Part shown: positions 12,566 through 24,230 of the stretch, one piece after another
Position numbering within the stretch: position 1 is the stretch's first letter
Layout: each line of letters starts with the position of its first letter
NCBI RefSeq assembly: GCF_945859705.1
Contig: NC_079136.1
Location: forward strand, 88,039,120-88,103,119
DNA: 64,000 nt
Origin: Episyrphus balteatus
Lineage: Eukaryota; Arthropoda; Insecta; Diptera; Syrphidae
Direction: 5' to 3'
The notes under the pieces: generated by a model
The model's database searches: none
Seen by the model: only the letters and a program-made list of their open reading frames with translations
What the model was told of the DNA's origin: nothing
Program-made: the position numbers and the translations under genes

Positions 12566-13770
12566 TACAAACAAATTAGATAGGTTTGGTTCAAAAATTT
12601 TTAGGTCGCAGTTCTGCCTCACGGAGCTGCCTTTAGGTTGGTCCAAACTTTAAAATAACTAAACGTGATTGCGAAGAGTGCAACGAATATAAAAGAAAGA
12701 CTTGTTTAAGTATGAATAGGTAACTATGTCCTCAAAATTCCAAATGCAGAATTTTACGCAATCAAAAGGCTCTAGTGGACATAACAGTATTCATCGAGGG
12801 TTGCATACGTACGCACCCATTACCCCCCTTCTATCTGCACCCGCATCTGATGATGATCGAAGAGATACTATACGCCACTTAGATGATCATACTTGTATCT
12901 AATGCCATTATAGATAGTATTCTTTTGTTTAACAATGAGAAACCACAACAGAGTTGCTAAGTTTATGCCGCTGCTGCTATTACTGATGTTGTTGTTAATG
13001 ATGCGGTATCTTGCGGTGAATATAATTTTATTAAGCATTATTTTTTTTTTTTTTTTTTTTTTTGCTATTTAACAGTGAATGGAATGGATAATTCTATTGA
13101 ACTATACGTCAATATTGGAAAATAAATTTCATTGTAATAAGATACACATTGGGGGGATAATAACACACAATGAACATAGATTTTACATTTATATATGGGT
13201 TGTAAATCATTGAGTTAAAAGAAATAAATTTAGCGAATGCCAAATGGTGACCTAATTTGTTTTTGAACTTGAATATAAACAACAAAGATTATAAAAGAGT
13301 GTTGTTCTTGGAATTTTATTAAATTCTGTGTTAATAGCTGCGGTTAGTGGGTGGCTTATTGGATATGTGGTGAGTCTAGTAATAAGGAATCACAATTAAT
13401 TTGCATTACTTAGATCCGTATAAAAAGGGCAATCTTTCGCAATATTGACGCATTCCATTGAATAAAAGAAGACTTATTGTAAATTATATGCCTTAATTAA
13501 AGTCCCGATTTTAATATGGAATTTCCCATTTTATTTGACGTCATTCAAGAAACAGCATACTACCAATATGAAATTAAAATAATGCTTAGATTTCATAGAT
13601 CCATATAACTAATTTTAGGAATTAATTTTACTACGTTAAGAAGACTTTAATTTTCAAATTCTAACAAAGAATTGAATGACATAATCGAAATGAAAAAAAA
13701 AATACAGTTTTATTTTTCAACTACCCGAGTAAAAATAGATATTGAATTTTTAAAGAAAAAAATGAAAAAC
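12566..13770. other. Low-repeat non-coding DNA
   Basis: Moderately complex sequence with a T-tract near 13041-13063 and an ATG-AATAG-GTAACT context near 12712 that could act as a tiny first exon with a phase-2 donor. The evidence for that is too weak to call. No RNA gene or repeat is recognised. Confidence 0.35.
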
Positions 13771-13773
13771 ATC

Positions 13774-14670
13774 TTGACCGCCGCACTACAGCTGCACTAC
13801 CGCCGTTTGGCGGAAAATTTCGGAGCACCACACCGCCGAACCACGACTGCACCATGACTGCACCACGTCTGCACCATTTAATTTTGTACGAAAAATTCAC
13901 CGCACCATGATACATTATTTTGAATTATTAAAAAATAAAAAAAAATAAAAACGAGTATCCAGAGCAGGCTTCGGACTTCAGTTTCAAAATTTCGAAGCAA
14001 CTTTGAAAAAAAAGTGAAGTAGATAAAATTTTTCGCAAGTAGATTTCAAAATAAAACTTTCAGAACATTTATTTAGAAAAATTTATTCTAAGAAAAAATT
14101 ATTTTTCAACAAAATTATTTTTCTTCACTTGTTTTATTTTTTTCATTTTCATAAAACTTCTCTCATCTAGTGATGGCAACGCTGCTGTAGGGTAAAGTGG
14201 TTAGTTCAGCATAATCTAACAAATTTTTGATCAGGAGTTCTTCAAAATCAGTCAAAATCACTTTGATACATTTTATTTATGCATATCTTGAATTCGAATA
14301 ATAATTGACCTCCATTCATCTTTTGAGATTTCAAAGCAGCTTTGTTTCTCATTGCCTCGACCAGATTCAAAATTGAAGCAAATTCTCTTTTCTAAAATTA
14401 TTGTTTGAAAATTGTTTTTCATTCAAAAAAATAGAAGTAGTTCCTAAAAAAGAGAAGTTGGGAAGTAGATTTTATTTTTTTTCCCAAAACCCAAAACCGA
14501 AGTAAATCTTCAAAATGAAACGGTGCATTGGTGGTGCAGCGAGCGCTTTAGAAATTATTGATCATGGTGCAGACGTGGTGCGGCGCAATAGAAATTTTTG
14601 ATAATAGTGCGGACGTGGTACAGCGTAAGTGCGGCGGTCAAAAAAGGCTGTGGAGGTGGTGCGGCGGACA
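13774..14670. mobile_element. GC-rich-ended fold-back element
   Basis: The outer 14-mer ttgaccgccgcact (13774-13787) has its exact reverse complement at 14628-14641. An inner 17-mer at 13860-13876 is exactly complementary to 14565-14581. Both ends (about 13774-13905 and 14520-14670) are made of repeated GTGGTGCAG/GTGCGGCGG-like words and are far more GC-rich than the AT-rich centre, where no coding frame is visible. Structure fits a non-autonomous fold-back DNA element. Homogeneous terminal words suggest repeated internal duplication. The exact right edge is uncertain because extra GTGGTGCGGCGG sequence follows the outer repeat. Confidence 0.65.
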
Positions 14671-14675
14671 CTAGA

Positions 14676-15320
14676 TTTTTGTAACTAATATCGTCATAAA
14701 CAAATTTCCTGTTTTTATACTTCTTGCATTTTTTGAAAATGTCAAACGGTTTTGTATTTTTGTTTCTGATTTTCTCATTATCACGTTTCTTTCTTCAAAC
14801 ATAGCAGTCAAGGGTCTTGGGATGATTGGTTTTTCGATCTTAGGGTCAAAATATAAAAAAATAATTTTGCTACCTATGCAATTAAAAAGGAAATATTAAT
14901 TATTTGACGTTTTTTAAGAAATGATTTTTCAAAAAAAAAAGGTTAGTTTTTATTTTATTGAAATCCAAAATTTTTTTTTGAAAAAAGTTTCTTAATTTTT
15001 ATTTAAGAATTACCAAAACGTTTTTCTTAAGGTTTTCAGTAAAATTAGATGTCGCGTTTGCGAGAAAATCAGAAATCAAGAAAACAGTTTTATGGGAAGT
15101 ACCGTAAAAGTATTTTTTTATTTCAAAGTTCGACCTTTTTTGCCAAATTACATGAAGGGTCCATTGGAAAAACGGCACATGTCCATTTTTTGCCAAAAAT
15201 AAACTAATGATGAGGTCTTGTAGTATTTACTGAGCACTAATAGGATCCTTACTTTTATAAAACAAATTTAAGCCTTGCTGAAAAAATAAATAAAATTTGT
15301 GCTTTTAGTACCTACTAAGT
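14676..15320. other. Non-coding AT-rich spacer
   Basis: Nothing beyond A and T runs is recognised. The minus-strand open frame in this stretch has low-complexity composition and no splice context. Confidence 0.35.
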
Positions 15321-17522
15321 TGTACACTGAACCAAAAAGGTACATAAAATTAATGAATTTGTACATTAAATTAATGTAAAAATTCATGGCAAATGAGCCA
15401 ATGTAAAAATTCATTAAATTTAAGAATCTTTTTAAGAACAAATTCAAAAGGGAATGAATCTTTCTTAAAAATTAAGAATAAGTTCTTAAATTTTAAGAAT
15501 TCTGTTCATAAACGAATTCGAAAAGTTTTGAACATGTTTAAGAAAAGTTTCTTAGATTTTAAGAAAAATTCATACAATTTAAGAATTATTTCTTAATTCT
15601 TTTTTTTCTTCTTTAACAAAGTTTAAGAAAGTTTTCTTACATTTTATGATTATTTCTTAAATTTTATGATTTTTTTCATAAATTTTGTAAAAAATTGAAT
15701 GAAATTATGGCTAAATTTTATGAACAAAATCATAAAAACTATTAATTTTTCTTAAAGTTTTATGATTGTTTTCATAAAATGTAATACACTTTTTATTAAA
15801 ATGTATGCATTTATTTATATAGATGCATATATTATACATTACCATTCCAAGCATTTAATTTGTTCCTGAAAAAAATTGTATTCCAATCAAACAAACTGCC
15901 AAAGAAAACAACCCAAAATCTAAAACTAACAAATGAAATAATTTTTAAAAAGTAAAAGAAATGATTGAGTTTAAACGTAATAAAAATGTTTTATTGGTCA
16001 CTGTCACTATACATTTATTTTTTAATTTAATTTTTCTTTTTTAATTGATGCATCATCTGGAAAGATAAAAAAAAGTTTGTATTAGTAAAATGACTATGTA
16101 CTATTTGGTTCAAAAGATCGAAATAGGAGGTAGAATTATATTTTACCTTATTGTAATCGGCAGCATTAGGCTCTGCAGCTGAAAGAAAAAACAATACAAA
16201 ATTGAATAAGTTGGGGAAAGATCACAATATAAAAAATTTAGGTAGATACATCATTATATAGAATAAAATAAAATTTAAACAAAATTTAAATATTTAAAGG
16301 AATTAAATAACATGCAACACTTACTAAATTCTATGTTTTCCAAACATGATGTGTTTGCTTTATTCTGCAATGACAACTTCGGGTGTACTGGATCTGTTGC
16401 AAACAGCCTTTAAGATGGTTTTTACGGAGCAGTATTTAGTGCCCTTTTGTCGGTTCTATTATATTTCGCTTTTTTGCGAAAATAACATGGTCTCAAAAAT
16501 GAACATTACTCACGTGCCTACTCATTTTACAAAAGTATCTAAATTATGTACCTATAACAAAAAAATTTTAAATATATTTCATATAATAAAAGAAAGAAAT
16601 GTTTAACATATTATGTTTTTATACTTATCTGAGTATGTGAGAAAGAGGCAACGTGAACCAACAATAATTTCCACTGTTGAAATGTCTTATACTCTTCAAA
16701 ATTGTTTACGTGGTTTAAAATATGTACATAATAAATATTGTTTTTTATTCACAAATTTGTTTCGTCAACGACCGTCAACTTTGAATATCAGATGTTAAAC
16801 TAAATCCGCAGAAAAATCCTTTATTATTTTCTAGATTGATGAAAAAATACATAGACTTCAAGAAAATATACTTAAAAACTCAAAAGGTAAGAATTTTTTC
16901 ATAAATTATGTGTATACTTTCATAAAATTTAATGAATTAATTCTTAAAATTTGGAAAAATATGAATTTCAAACTTAAAAAGTATGAACAGATTCTTAGAT
17001 TTTAAGAATAAGTTCTTAATACCGAATGCAGGATAACAGTAAAATTTTCGTTATTTTTCAATTAATGAAAAAATACATTCATATTAAGAAAAAATACATT
17101 CATTTTAAGAAAAAAAACTTAAAAACACAAAATTTATGAACTCCTTACAAATGTAATTTTAAAAATAGATTTTTCTCAATTTTAGAAGGGAAAAAAGTCA
17201 ATTTTAAAAATTATTTTAACTCAAAATACAACAATACAATGGAAAATAATAGTGAATTTCATTCATAAAAGTATGTCCAGATTCTAAGATTCAGCAAAAT
17301 ATTCTTTCAAATTGGAGCTAGAAGTTTATGAATTTATTCATAAACCTTCGTATTTGTTCTTAAAAAAAATTCATAAAAATTTTTTCCATAGGAAAATTTT
17401 TATGAAAACTGATTCTTAAATTTTATGAATTTTTCTTATATCTAAACTTTTTTTTTTAAGAAATTGTGCTTAAATTTAATGAATTTTTCTTAAAAATGTA
17501 TGAATTTTGCAGAAAGTGTACA
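15321..17522 (-). mobile_element. Candidate 2.2-kb element with 'cttaaattttatgaa' repeat flanks
   Basis: The left edge begins TGTACACT (15321-15328) and the right edge ends AGTGTACA (17515-17522), a perfect 8-bp terminal inverted repeat. Inside both edges (15340-15790 and 16840-17510) lie dense variants of 'tcataaattttaagaa' words on either strand. The centre (15800-16840) has a different composition and carries the phased minus-strand exons described separately. I read this as a DNA element with a cargo or host-like gene fragment. Superfamily and target duplication are unresolved, and coincidental ends cannot be excluded. Confidence 0.4.
16027..16407 (-). CDS. Unnamed spliced reading frame, three candidate 3' exons
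   Basis: I do not recognise this protein. On the minus strand three short exons connect in phase. Exon 1 (16407-16325) follows an AG acceptor and encodes LFATDPVHPKLSLQNKANT plus nine more residues, ending one base into a codon before GTAAGT. Exon 2 (16178-16147) follows TTTCTTTCAG, encodes AEPNAADYNK and ends in AAG before GTAAAA. Exon 3 (16056-16027) follows TTTCCAG, encodes MMHQLKKKN and then stops. Phase agreement at both junctions is the main evidence. A second open frame overlaps exon 1: from an acceptor near 16455 it reads KGTKYCSVKTILKAVCNRSS and stops within exon 1. So the true frame is ambiguous. No start exon is secured. It could be a transposon gene, a captured gene or a decayed copy. 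Confidence 0.3.
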
Positions 17523-18149
17523 CAAAATTATTCGACATAGTCGCGAACTTCAAGCCCATGAATTTTTGTCGAATTCCGAGCAATTTTATTGGCAGTTTCT
17601 ACAAAATTTCCAAAAAAAAATCCGTTTGCAAATATTTTCGTTTGTTAAATTAGAAAAAGTTTTAAAGAAAATGCTTTACTTGACAAACATATAGCCCACT
17701 GTTTGTGCTCTCTTTTTTTCGTTATCCACCACAAAAGCTGAGAACCTTATAAATACTTGGGATATCTCCTCTCTTAATTTTTATGATCATGGGGTGATTA
17801 ATATAAATACCAACATAATTTTCGACAAACCTTTTATTTTTCTTGGCTATACAGCCATTGAACCATATCCACCATCACTTAAGAGCCATTTCATGAGTCA
17901 AAAATCATTTTGTATTCAACATTAAGCAAAACTTTATGGACACACAAAGTGTCGTTGTTAACAAAATTGTAATGCGTTTAACTGCTTCATTAAAATCAAC
18001 AAAGCTATCTTAAGCGCTTAATACCCAAATAGACCCCAAAAACCTTCTTATATGCATATAACTTGCTTGCTTATACACATCCCATTAAAACACTTCACAT
18101 TCCTTTAATGAGATTTCTCGTCTCTCTTCTTTTTTTTCGTTCTTCACAG
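17523..18149. other. Upstream flank or intron ending in a 3' splice site
   Basis: Non-repetitive AT-rich sequence leading to a pyrimidine-rich tract (18111-18146) and the acceptor CACAG at 18145-18149, directly before the bHLH exon. The first base of that exon completes a split codon, so at least one coding exon must lie upstream. I could not identify it. Confidence 0.55.
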
Positions 18150-18331
18150 ATTCGACGCGAATAAATCAACAAAAGGTGCATCCAAACTACGGCGGGATCT
18201 AATCAATGCGGAGATAGCCAACCTCAGAGATTTACTACCGCTGCCACAGTCAACGAGACAGCGGTTATCGCAGCTCCAGCTAATGGCGCTGGTGTGTGTT
18301 TACGTTCGAAAAGCGAACTACTTTCAACAAG
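18150..18331 (+). CDS. dysf: Dysfusion bHLH exon
   Basis: This exon encodes the bHLH DNA-binding and dimerisation domain of Dysfusion, the insect NPAS4-type bHLH-PAS transcription factor. It acts in the nucleus, is known to pair with Tango (ARNT), and controls tracheal fusion cells and leg joint formation in Drosophila. The sequence runs FDANK, then STKGASKLRRDLINAEIANL (basic region into helix 1), RDLLPLPQSTRQRLSQLQLM and ALVCVYVRKANYFQQ (helix 2). It starts after CACAG, with its first base finishing a codon, and ends one base into a codon at CAACAAG before GTGAGT. The next exon at 46354 supplies the two missing bases. The basic region and both helices are intact, with no stop codon. N-terminal residues before FDANK lie on an upstream exon that was not found. 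Confidence 0.93.
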
Positions 18332-18383
18332 GTGAGTCATATTATGTGTATCTGCTGGATAGATTGTTAGAATGTGCTTGGAA

Positions 18384-18505
18384 CTTGACGACCGACGGAC
18401 CGACCGACACGACGACTATTGACGACGCGCGGCCGGCGCAGGGCAGTTGCCCCAACTCACATATCCGTCGTCATTGTCGTTGATAGTCGTTGACGGTCCT
18501 GAGCC
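18384..18505. promoter_or_regulatory. GC-rich GAC/GTC-word cluster just inside the intron
   Basis: Within AT-rich DNA this patch is GC-rich and built of GACGAC, CCGACGGACC and CGTCGTC words. The left half is rich in GAC and the right half in GTC, so local hairpins are possible. It begins about 50 bases after the 5' splice site. A role as splice or transcription regulatory DNA is inference. Confidence 0.3.
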
Positions 18506-19842
18506 TGACTTTAATTTTATTTATTTTAATTTTCAATTACACTGGACTGACATGGGATAGAGGCAGGGAGGAGATTATACTTCTCCCCTATTTGTAGGAG
18601 ACAAGTGTCTCCTTACGGCAATTAGATTCAGCATGCAGAACAATTGCAGCTTTGCTAATGGGCGCTTGCGCTAGGAATTGTTGGAATCTGTTTACATTCA
18701 TTGAACTGAGTTGAGTTGAGCTGAGCAAGCTTGTATCTATATGTAACTTAGAGTAGCGTGAGAACTAATTGAGCGCAGTCTTTGGAGAACGCGGATCTTT
18801 TTAGCTCAAAATTAGCAAATTATGTCACGGCAGTGTTGCGGCGGCGTGGCGTAACGCTTGGACGGAAATTCTAGCTGGAAAAGCGGCTTCATTTCATCGT
18901 GGACTCAAGTGTACGAATAATTTACCCAAGTGACGTGTTTTAAACAGTATTTATTGCTGTCAAAGTTGCTGCTGGTGCTGGCTATATAGCAGCTGTAGGT
19001 ACCAACTTGTTAAATCTATGTTGTAATATGTACCAGTACCTAACCTACCTATACTTCTTTGCATTATATGCACTTGGTTGGTTTGCGAAGGCAAACTAAT
19101 GGTTGCGGACTTGGTATGGATTGATTTGACATTCTTGTTGTATGTTGGTTTGACAAGAAGTTACTGAACAATTTTTTTTGTGTTAGTCATTGAATATTTT
19201 AATAGATATTATGTTGACATGTTGATAACCCTTAAATGCCGACTTTGCAAATGATTTAAAAAAAAAAAAGAAACAAGTTTTTTTTTTATAAATTGCGAAT
19301 GTTCCAAAGTTGTATACTTAGTTGCGATAAGTTGTGATTGGTTGTCAATAACAATTTTAAATCTGAAAATATAAATGTGTCAAGTAAGAGTAAACAATTA
19401 TCAAATTCAGAAGGAGGATATAGTAGACAGTTGCAAAGTTAGTTTTTAAAATGGTAAAAAATATGATGTTTAACTTTTTTGCTTAGCTAGTAATTCATTC
19501 TTTATTTATTTTTTTAATGTAATTGTTTCGAACTCGAGTTTAAAAAAAAAATAATTTCAAGCTCAAAATTTTGAAAACAATTTTAAAAATGGTTATTAAA
19601 TCGTTTTTAAAACGGTTTCAACTATCGTAATATCCATCATTCTCTATTTATTTGAAAAAGACGGATTGGGGTCAAAATTATGCCGGCAATGAAAATTCTT
19701 TTATCAAAATTCAGCTTTCAAAATTCAGATTTACAAAATTCTGCAAAAGACTTAAAAAGGGTTTGGAAAATGTTAAAAAGCGCGAACTTTTTTGCAGAAT
19801 TCTGTAAAATCATCTTCTCGCAAAATTGTTGGCTTATTTGTC
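18506..19842. other. Intronic DNA: low-repeat first half, AT-rich second half
   Basis: 18506-19150 is complex sequence (for example GGCAGTGTTGCGGCGGCGTGG near 18829) and may hold regulatory DNA. 19150-19842 becomes AT-rich and near 19680-19810 carries 'aaaattctgcaaaag' words. These reappear with the phrase 'aaaaagggtttgg' at about 21540-21575, on the far side of the palindrome and array between them. Confidence 0.45.
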
Positions 19843-20789
19843 ATGCATATTAATTTTTTGTTGTACAAATGAATCAATTTGAGTATACTAAAAAAATGTT
19901 TTTAAAATTAAACATTTTCGAAAAATAATTAAGAATTTATTAATTTATTAAATAAAGGTAAATATTCAAAAAATTGAGTAGTAAAAGGAATATTTTGTAT
20001 CATACAAAATCGGTTCCAAAATGTAGGTATGTATGTATCTGTATAAATGTTATTTGAAAGAAAGTCAGTCTATGAATTTTAAAAATATTTGCGATACTTA
20101 AACAAAAAAAATTTGATTACATTAATGAGGTGTATTTTTCTTTAGCGCATATGCTATAAAAAAAAAAACAGAATTGGCAAAATTTTTTTGTTCATATGTA
20201 TGCTGCCAGAATTTTGAAAAGCATAATTTTAAAAAGCAGAATTTTGTAAAACAGAATAGAAAAAAAGCAGAATTTTGAAAAAAAAAAAACAGAATTTTCG
20301 TTAAAAAAGCAGAATTAAAACACAGAATTTTAAAGGGATCGGGTCAAAATTCAGCTTTTTAACGAAAATTATGTTTTTCAAAATTCTGCTTTTTTTTCTA
20401 TTCTGCTTTTCAAAATTCTGCCAGTATTATACTTGAACAAAAAAATTCTGCCAATTCTGTTTTTTTTTTTTTTTATAGCATATGCGCTGACTAAAAAATA
20501 CACCTCATTAATGTAATTCAACATTGGTACTTTCCTAATTTTTTTTGTTTAAGTGTCGCAAATATTTTTTAAAATGCATAGACTGACTTTATTTCAAATA
20601 AAATCTATAACTTATTGAAACTGATGTTGTTTGATACAAGATATTCCTTTTCTTATTCAAATTTTTGAATATTCATCTTTATTTGACGAATTTAAAAATT
20701 TTGAATTATTTTCGGAAATGTTTAGTATTAAAAAACTTTTCTTAATATTTTCAAATTTATTTATTTGTAAAACAAAAATTAATATGCAT
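19843..20789. repeat. Palindromic element of about 0.95 kb
   Basis: The left arm (19843-20310) and right arm (20320-20789) are inverted copies centred near 20316. Anchor pairs are 'atgcatattaattttt' at 19843 with its complement ending 20789, and 'agcgcatatgctat' at 20144-20157 with its complement at 20475-20488. Arms have diverged by substitutions and small gaps. The central 150 bases on each side are runs of 'gcagaattttgaaaa' words. No coding frame is credible. It would fold as a long hairpin in the intron. Confidence 0.75.
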
Positions 20790-20860
20790 TCAAAGAATGC
20801 AAATTATGTAGGTAAGTAATCAAATAAGCAGATAACACAGCCACACAAAAAAATATAAAA

Positions 20861-21531
20861 GTTCTGACCTGGGGTTGCGACTAAGTTTTTCATATAGTTT
20901 TTGGGTCGCTGAAACCGAATCCGAAGTCTGTTTTTCCCCATCACTTCAGGTTTTTGAGATAACCTCAAAAAATGTCACGAAAACAAAAATTTTTTTCTCT
21001 GATCTGGATGTCTGAATATGATAATCATATAGTTTTTGGGTTGCTGAATCCAGATTCGAAGTCAATTTTGCCTTATCACGTCAGGTTTCTGAGATATCCC
21101 CAAAAAAATGTCAAAACCAAAAAAACAAAAGTTCTTATCTGAAGTTGCGACTATGTTTTTCATATAGTGTTTGGGTCGCTAAAACCGAATCCAAAGCTTA
21201 TTTTGCCTTATCACGTCAGGTTTTTGAAATATCCTCAAAAAATGTCTAACTCAAAAAAAAAAGTTCTTATCTGATATTTTTTGAGGATATCTCAAAAACC
21301 TGACGTGATACGGCAAAATAGACTTCGGATTCGGTTTTAGCAACCCAAAAACTATATGAAAAACTTAATCGCAACTCCAGATAAGAATTTTTGTTTTTTT
21401 GGTTTTGACATTTTTTGAGAATATCTCAGAAACCTGACATTTTTCGTGACATTTTTGAGGTTATCTCGAAAACCTGACGTGATGGGGAAAAACGGACTTC
21501 GGATTCGGTTTCAGCGACCCAAAAACTATAT
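20861..21531. repeat. Array of ~130-bp modules, three direct then two inverted
   Basis: Three direct modules begin near 20861, 20996 and 21129. Each has 'catatagtttttgggtcgct', then a 'gaaaccgaatccgaagtc' phrase, 'atcacgtcaggttt' and 'gagatatcctcaaaaaatgt'. From about 21271 the same module appears twice on the other strand, up to 'cgacccaaaaactata' at 21516-21531. The outer direct and outer inverted copies share the 'ccccatcac' variant, and the inner copies share 'ccttatcacgtca' or 'ggcaaaat', so the array is a true palindrome rather than random copies. Confidence 0.75.
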
Positions 21532-22049
21532 TTGCCTACAGAATTTTGCAAAAAATTAAAAAAGGGTTTGGGAAAATTAATTTTTTGTCAAAAATCACTT
21601 TAGATTCTTCACTTAGCAAACAATTGGGAGAAGACGAATTTAAGAATCTCAATGTTTTCAATCTGTAACCAAAGTTTTTCTTTCTACAAAATGAATAGAA
21701 AAACTGGATCCAAGCCTTCTTTTTGTATTATGTCATTTGTAAAAAACTAACTCCTTTTTTTGTTGAATACACTCCCTAAACATATAACAAGTATATCCTG
21801 ACGAAAAACAACTTAAAAGTTGTAAGATGCGCTTATACCATTTGTAAGTGTAACATGTAACATTATATCTCGTAGATTTTTACAAAACCGTGGGATCAAC
21901 ATTTTGGGAAGTATAAAGTCTTCTTTACTTAAAGGCAACATAAGTTGTCTGTTGCCCGCAGGCATAGGTATGTAAACAAGTTCACTATGTTCCCATTTTA
22001 TCCTGCTCCAATATATAAACTGCACCTTCAAATTCTTGTTTAATTCATT
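21532..22049. other. AT-rich intronic spacer
   Basis: Starts with repeat words shared with 19690-19810, then no feature is recognised. The minus-strand open frame at 21813-22031 has no family resemblance that I can name. Confidence 0.35.
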
Positions 22050-23140
22050 TAGTCTTCAAAAAACGATGATAATCTTTGACGAGACATCATGACGAAATGT
22101 TCTCGCCAATGTCAGTACTAATCTGATGTCTTCAATCGAACGACACCACCTTGAGCTTGAGCTTGAAGTTGTCGCTGAGTTTTTTTTTTTTGTTGTTGTT
22201 GTTTTGGTTTAATGTCAAGAACGTAGTTCTCTTAATTAAGAATCTTTTTACTTTTTTTTGTTCAATTTCTTGATCGCTCTCATTCGGCGATGGTGGTGGC
22301 ATTCTTATAGATCCAAGTCCTGATATAGTCAAAGAGGTGCATCCACCCACGCATCAGCATCAGCACCATCACAACTCTTCGACGACACAATCAGCCTTGA
22401 AAGATTATGTTAGAAGATGATTCCGCATGTCATCGTCTGCATATACAGGTTTCTATATGGAGTGCATCCTGTGTGGGATTCCTTTCACCCAATCTCTGTG
22501 GCATTTGGAGTGTATCGGGTACCACAAGATAGCCTGTCAAACTTTGGCAACTTAAGATATCGCGAGGGCGATTCATTGTTTTTAGTCCAGCCAACGCAAG
22601 ACTTACGAGATATGGATTTCACCAACCAGCCTTCAACGCTCTCGACTTGAGTGTGAGAGAGGAGTATAGAGTATATTGGGGATCGTGGTCTATAATATGT
22701 TGTGTGCTCCTGCAGTAGGAAGAGTCAGCCATCACAGCAGCTTGCTAAACCAAAGCTGCTGCAGCAGCAGCAGCATTATGCCACTATCAGCGGTTGTATC
22801 TTTGGCTAAATGCATGTTTTTTGTGTCGGGCTTATCTGGCGAAGCAGTCAAACTCATTTTCGTTCACTGGATTATTTAACGTCCAAGTCGCGTTTGTTTA
22901 GCAAGCCTTGGACCTAAGCAAGCCAAGCCACCACCACCGATGGTAAGCTGCTCTCGCCTGAGAATTTCTCGCCGCAGCAGCCACCACCCGCCCGCCATGT
23001 CCCTGTACAATACCAACGCCTAGCTACCGCTCGTCTCCATGTTGGGTGTGAGCAGATAGCGGCTACGGATGGTGGCAGTGGGCCTCAGCAATACCTACTC
23101 CCTCTCGGTAAGGTAAATAGTTTTTATATTCGTAGAACGT
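22050..23140. other. Low-repeat intronic block; candidate regulatory DNA
   Basis: This is one of the most complex parts of the intron, with a GCTGCTGCAGCAGCAGCAGC run at 22757-22776, several CACCACC words near 22930-22990 and moderate GC content. The open frames do not show splice-bounded protein-like sequence. An enhancer is a reasonable guess but unproven. Confidence 0.35.
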
Positions 23141-24049
23141 ATTAAGTCATATTGTTATGTGTGCTTATAGTTTTTTCAGGCTCATGGTTGTTTGGCACCG
23201 AAATAAGTTTCTCCTTTAAGAGGTGTGAAAATGTGTGAACATTGTGCAACAATGCGGGGAAGTATGCAGGATTCACATACAAAGCATTAGTTGGGTTGGT
23301 CCGTTTAGCTTTTAAAGTTGTTGTTTTTTTTTTCTGTCTTTTTTTCTTAAATTTTATTTTATAGGTGCAACGTACCCTTTTTTAGAATTGCCAATGGCTT
23401 GTATAGACTAAGAAATCGAAGCGCATAACTTTTTAACCTATTTGTTTGGTGGCTTACTGATTTATCTATCTCGTAGACGAATGACAAAGTGTGAGGTCAG
23501 AATTGTGCAAAAAAAAAAAAAAAAAGGTTTGAAATTACTTGTAAGTCAATATGGATAGTCGATTGTGCAAGCTCACATATGTGGGCTTGTATAATTGAAA
23601 TGTGAGAACCAATATGTGGATAAGATTTTGTGTAATACCAGATTTTGGAGAAACAAATTATTCTTGTTTTATGTTCCATGATTTTTTTTAAATTCTGTCG
23701 GGTAAAGGGGATATTTTAGATAATTGTATTCTCGCATCTTCAAAAATTGGAAAAAAAAATTTGTGTGAACAAAAATTTTTTTGCAATCTAAATCTAAAAG
23801 CCTTTCGAAAACAGTAATTCAATTTGAAAAAAAAAAAAAATCAATTTATCGGCTGGAGTGTTTTTTGACTCTAAATTTTTTTTCGCAAACTATGGGTAGT
23901 CAAAAAAATATAATGGGGTTCAAAAGTGGTCATTTAAATGGTCATCTTAAAAAAAAAAAAACATAGAAAGATCTGATTCATCTGACCAATTTCAAATCGG
24001 TCAGAATGTCTACAGTTGTTTTGAAAATACATATATATGTACATATATA

Positions 24050-24230
24050 CAGGGTGTTTCAGGAGTAATGTGCCAAAAAGCTGGAGCGTGTATGTTGGGC
24101 CGAGACAAGAAAAAAATTGTATGGGCTATTCCCCTCGTTTAATTTGGAAAAAAATTATTATCAACGGTTACACCTAGAATGACGTACTATACCTTTTTGT
24201 AAAGCCAAAACCCTCGTATGTTATCTTGTT
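24050..24230 (+). repeat. Dispersed repeat terminus beginning CAGGGTGT
   Basis: After an (AT)-rich run the sequence reads CAGGGTGTTTCAGGAGTAAT. A start of the form CAGGGTGTyCC is common at the edge of dispersed repeats in insects, and a second one occurs at 56799 (CAGGGTGTCCCAAAAGTC). Beyond the edge the sequence decays into AT-rich DNA with no coding frame. Length and class are uncertain. Confidence 0.35.

Noticed and set aside
12700..12730. ATG AAT AG before GTAACT as a possible tiny first coding exon of dysf (phase 2 would fit 18150)
   Set aside because: Only eight coding bases and a mediocre donor; such matches are expected by chance over 18 kb.
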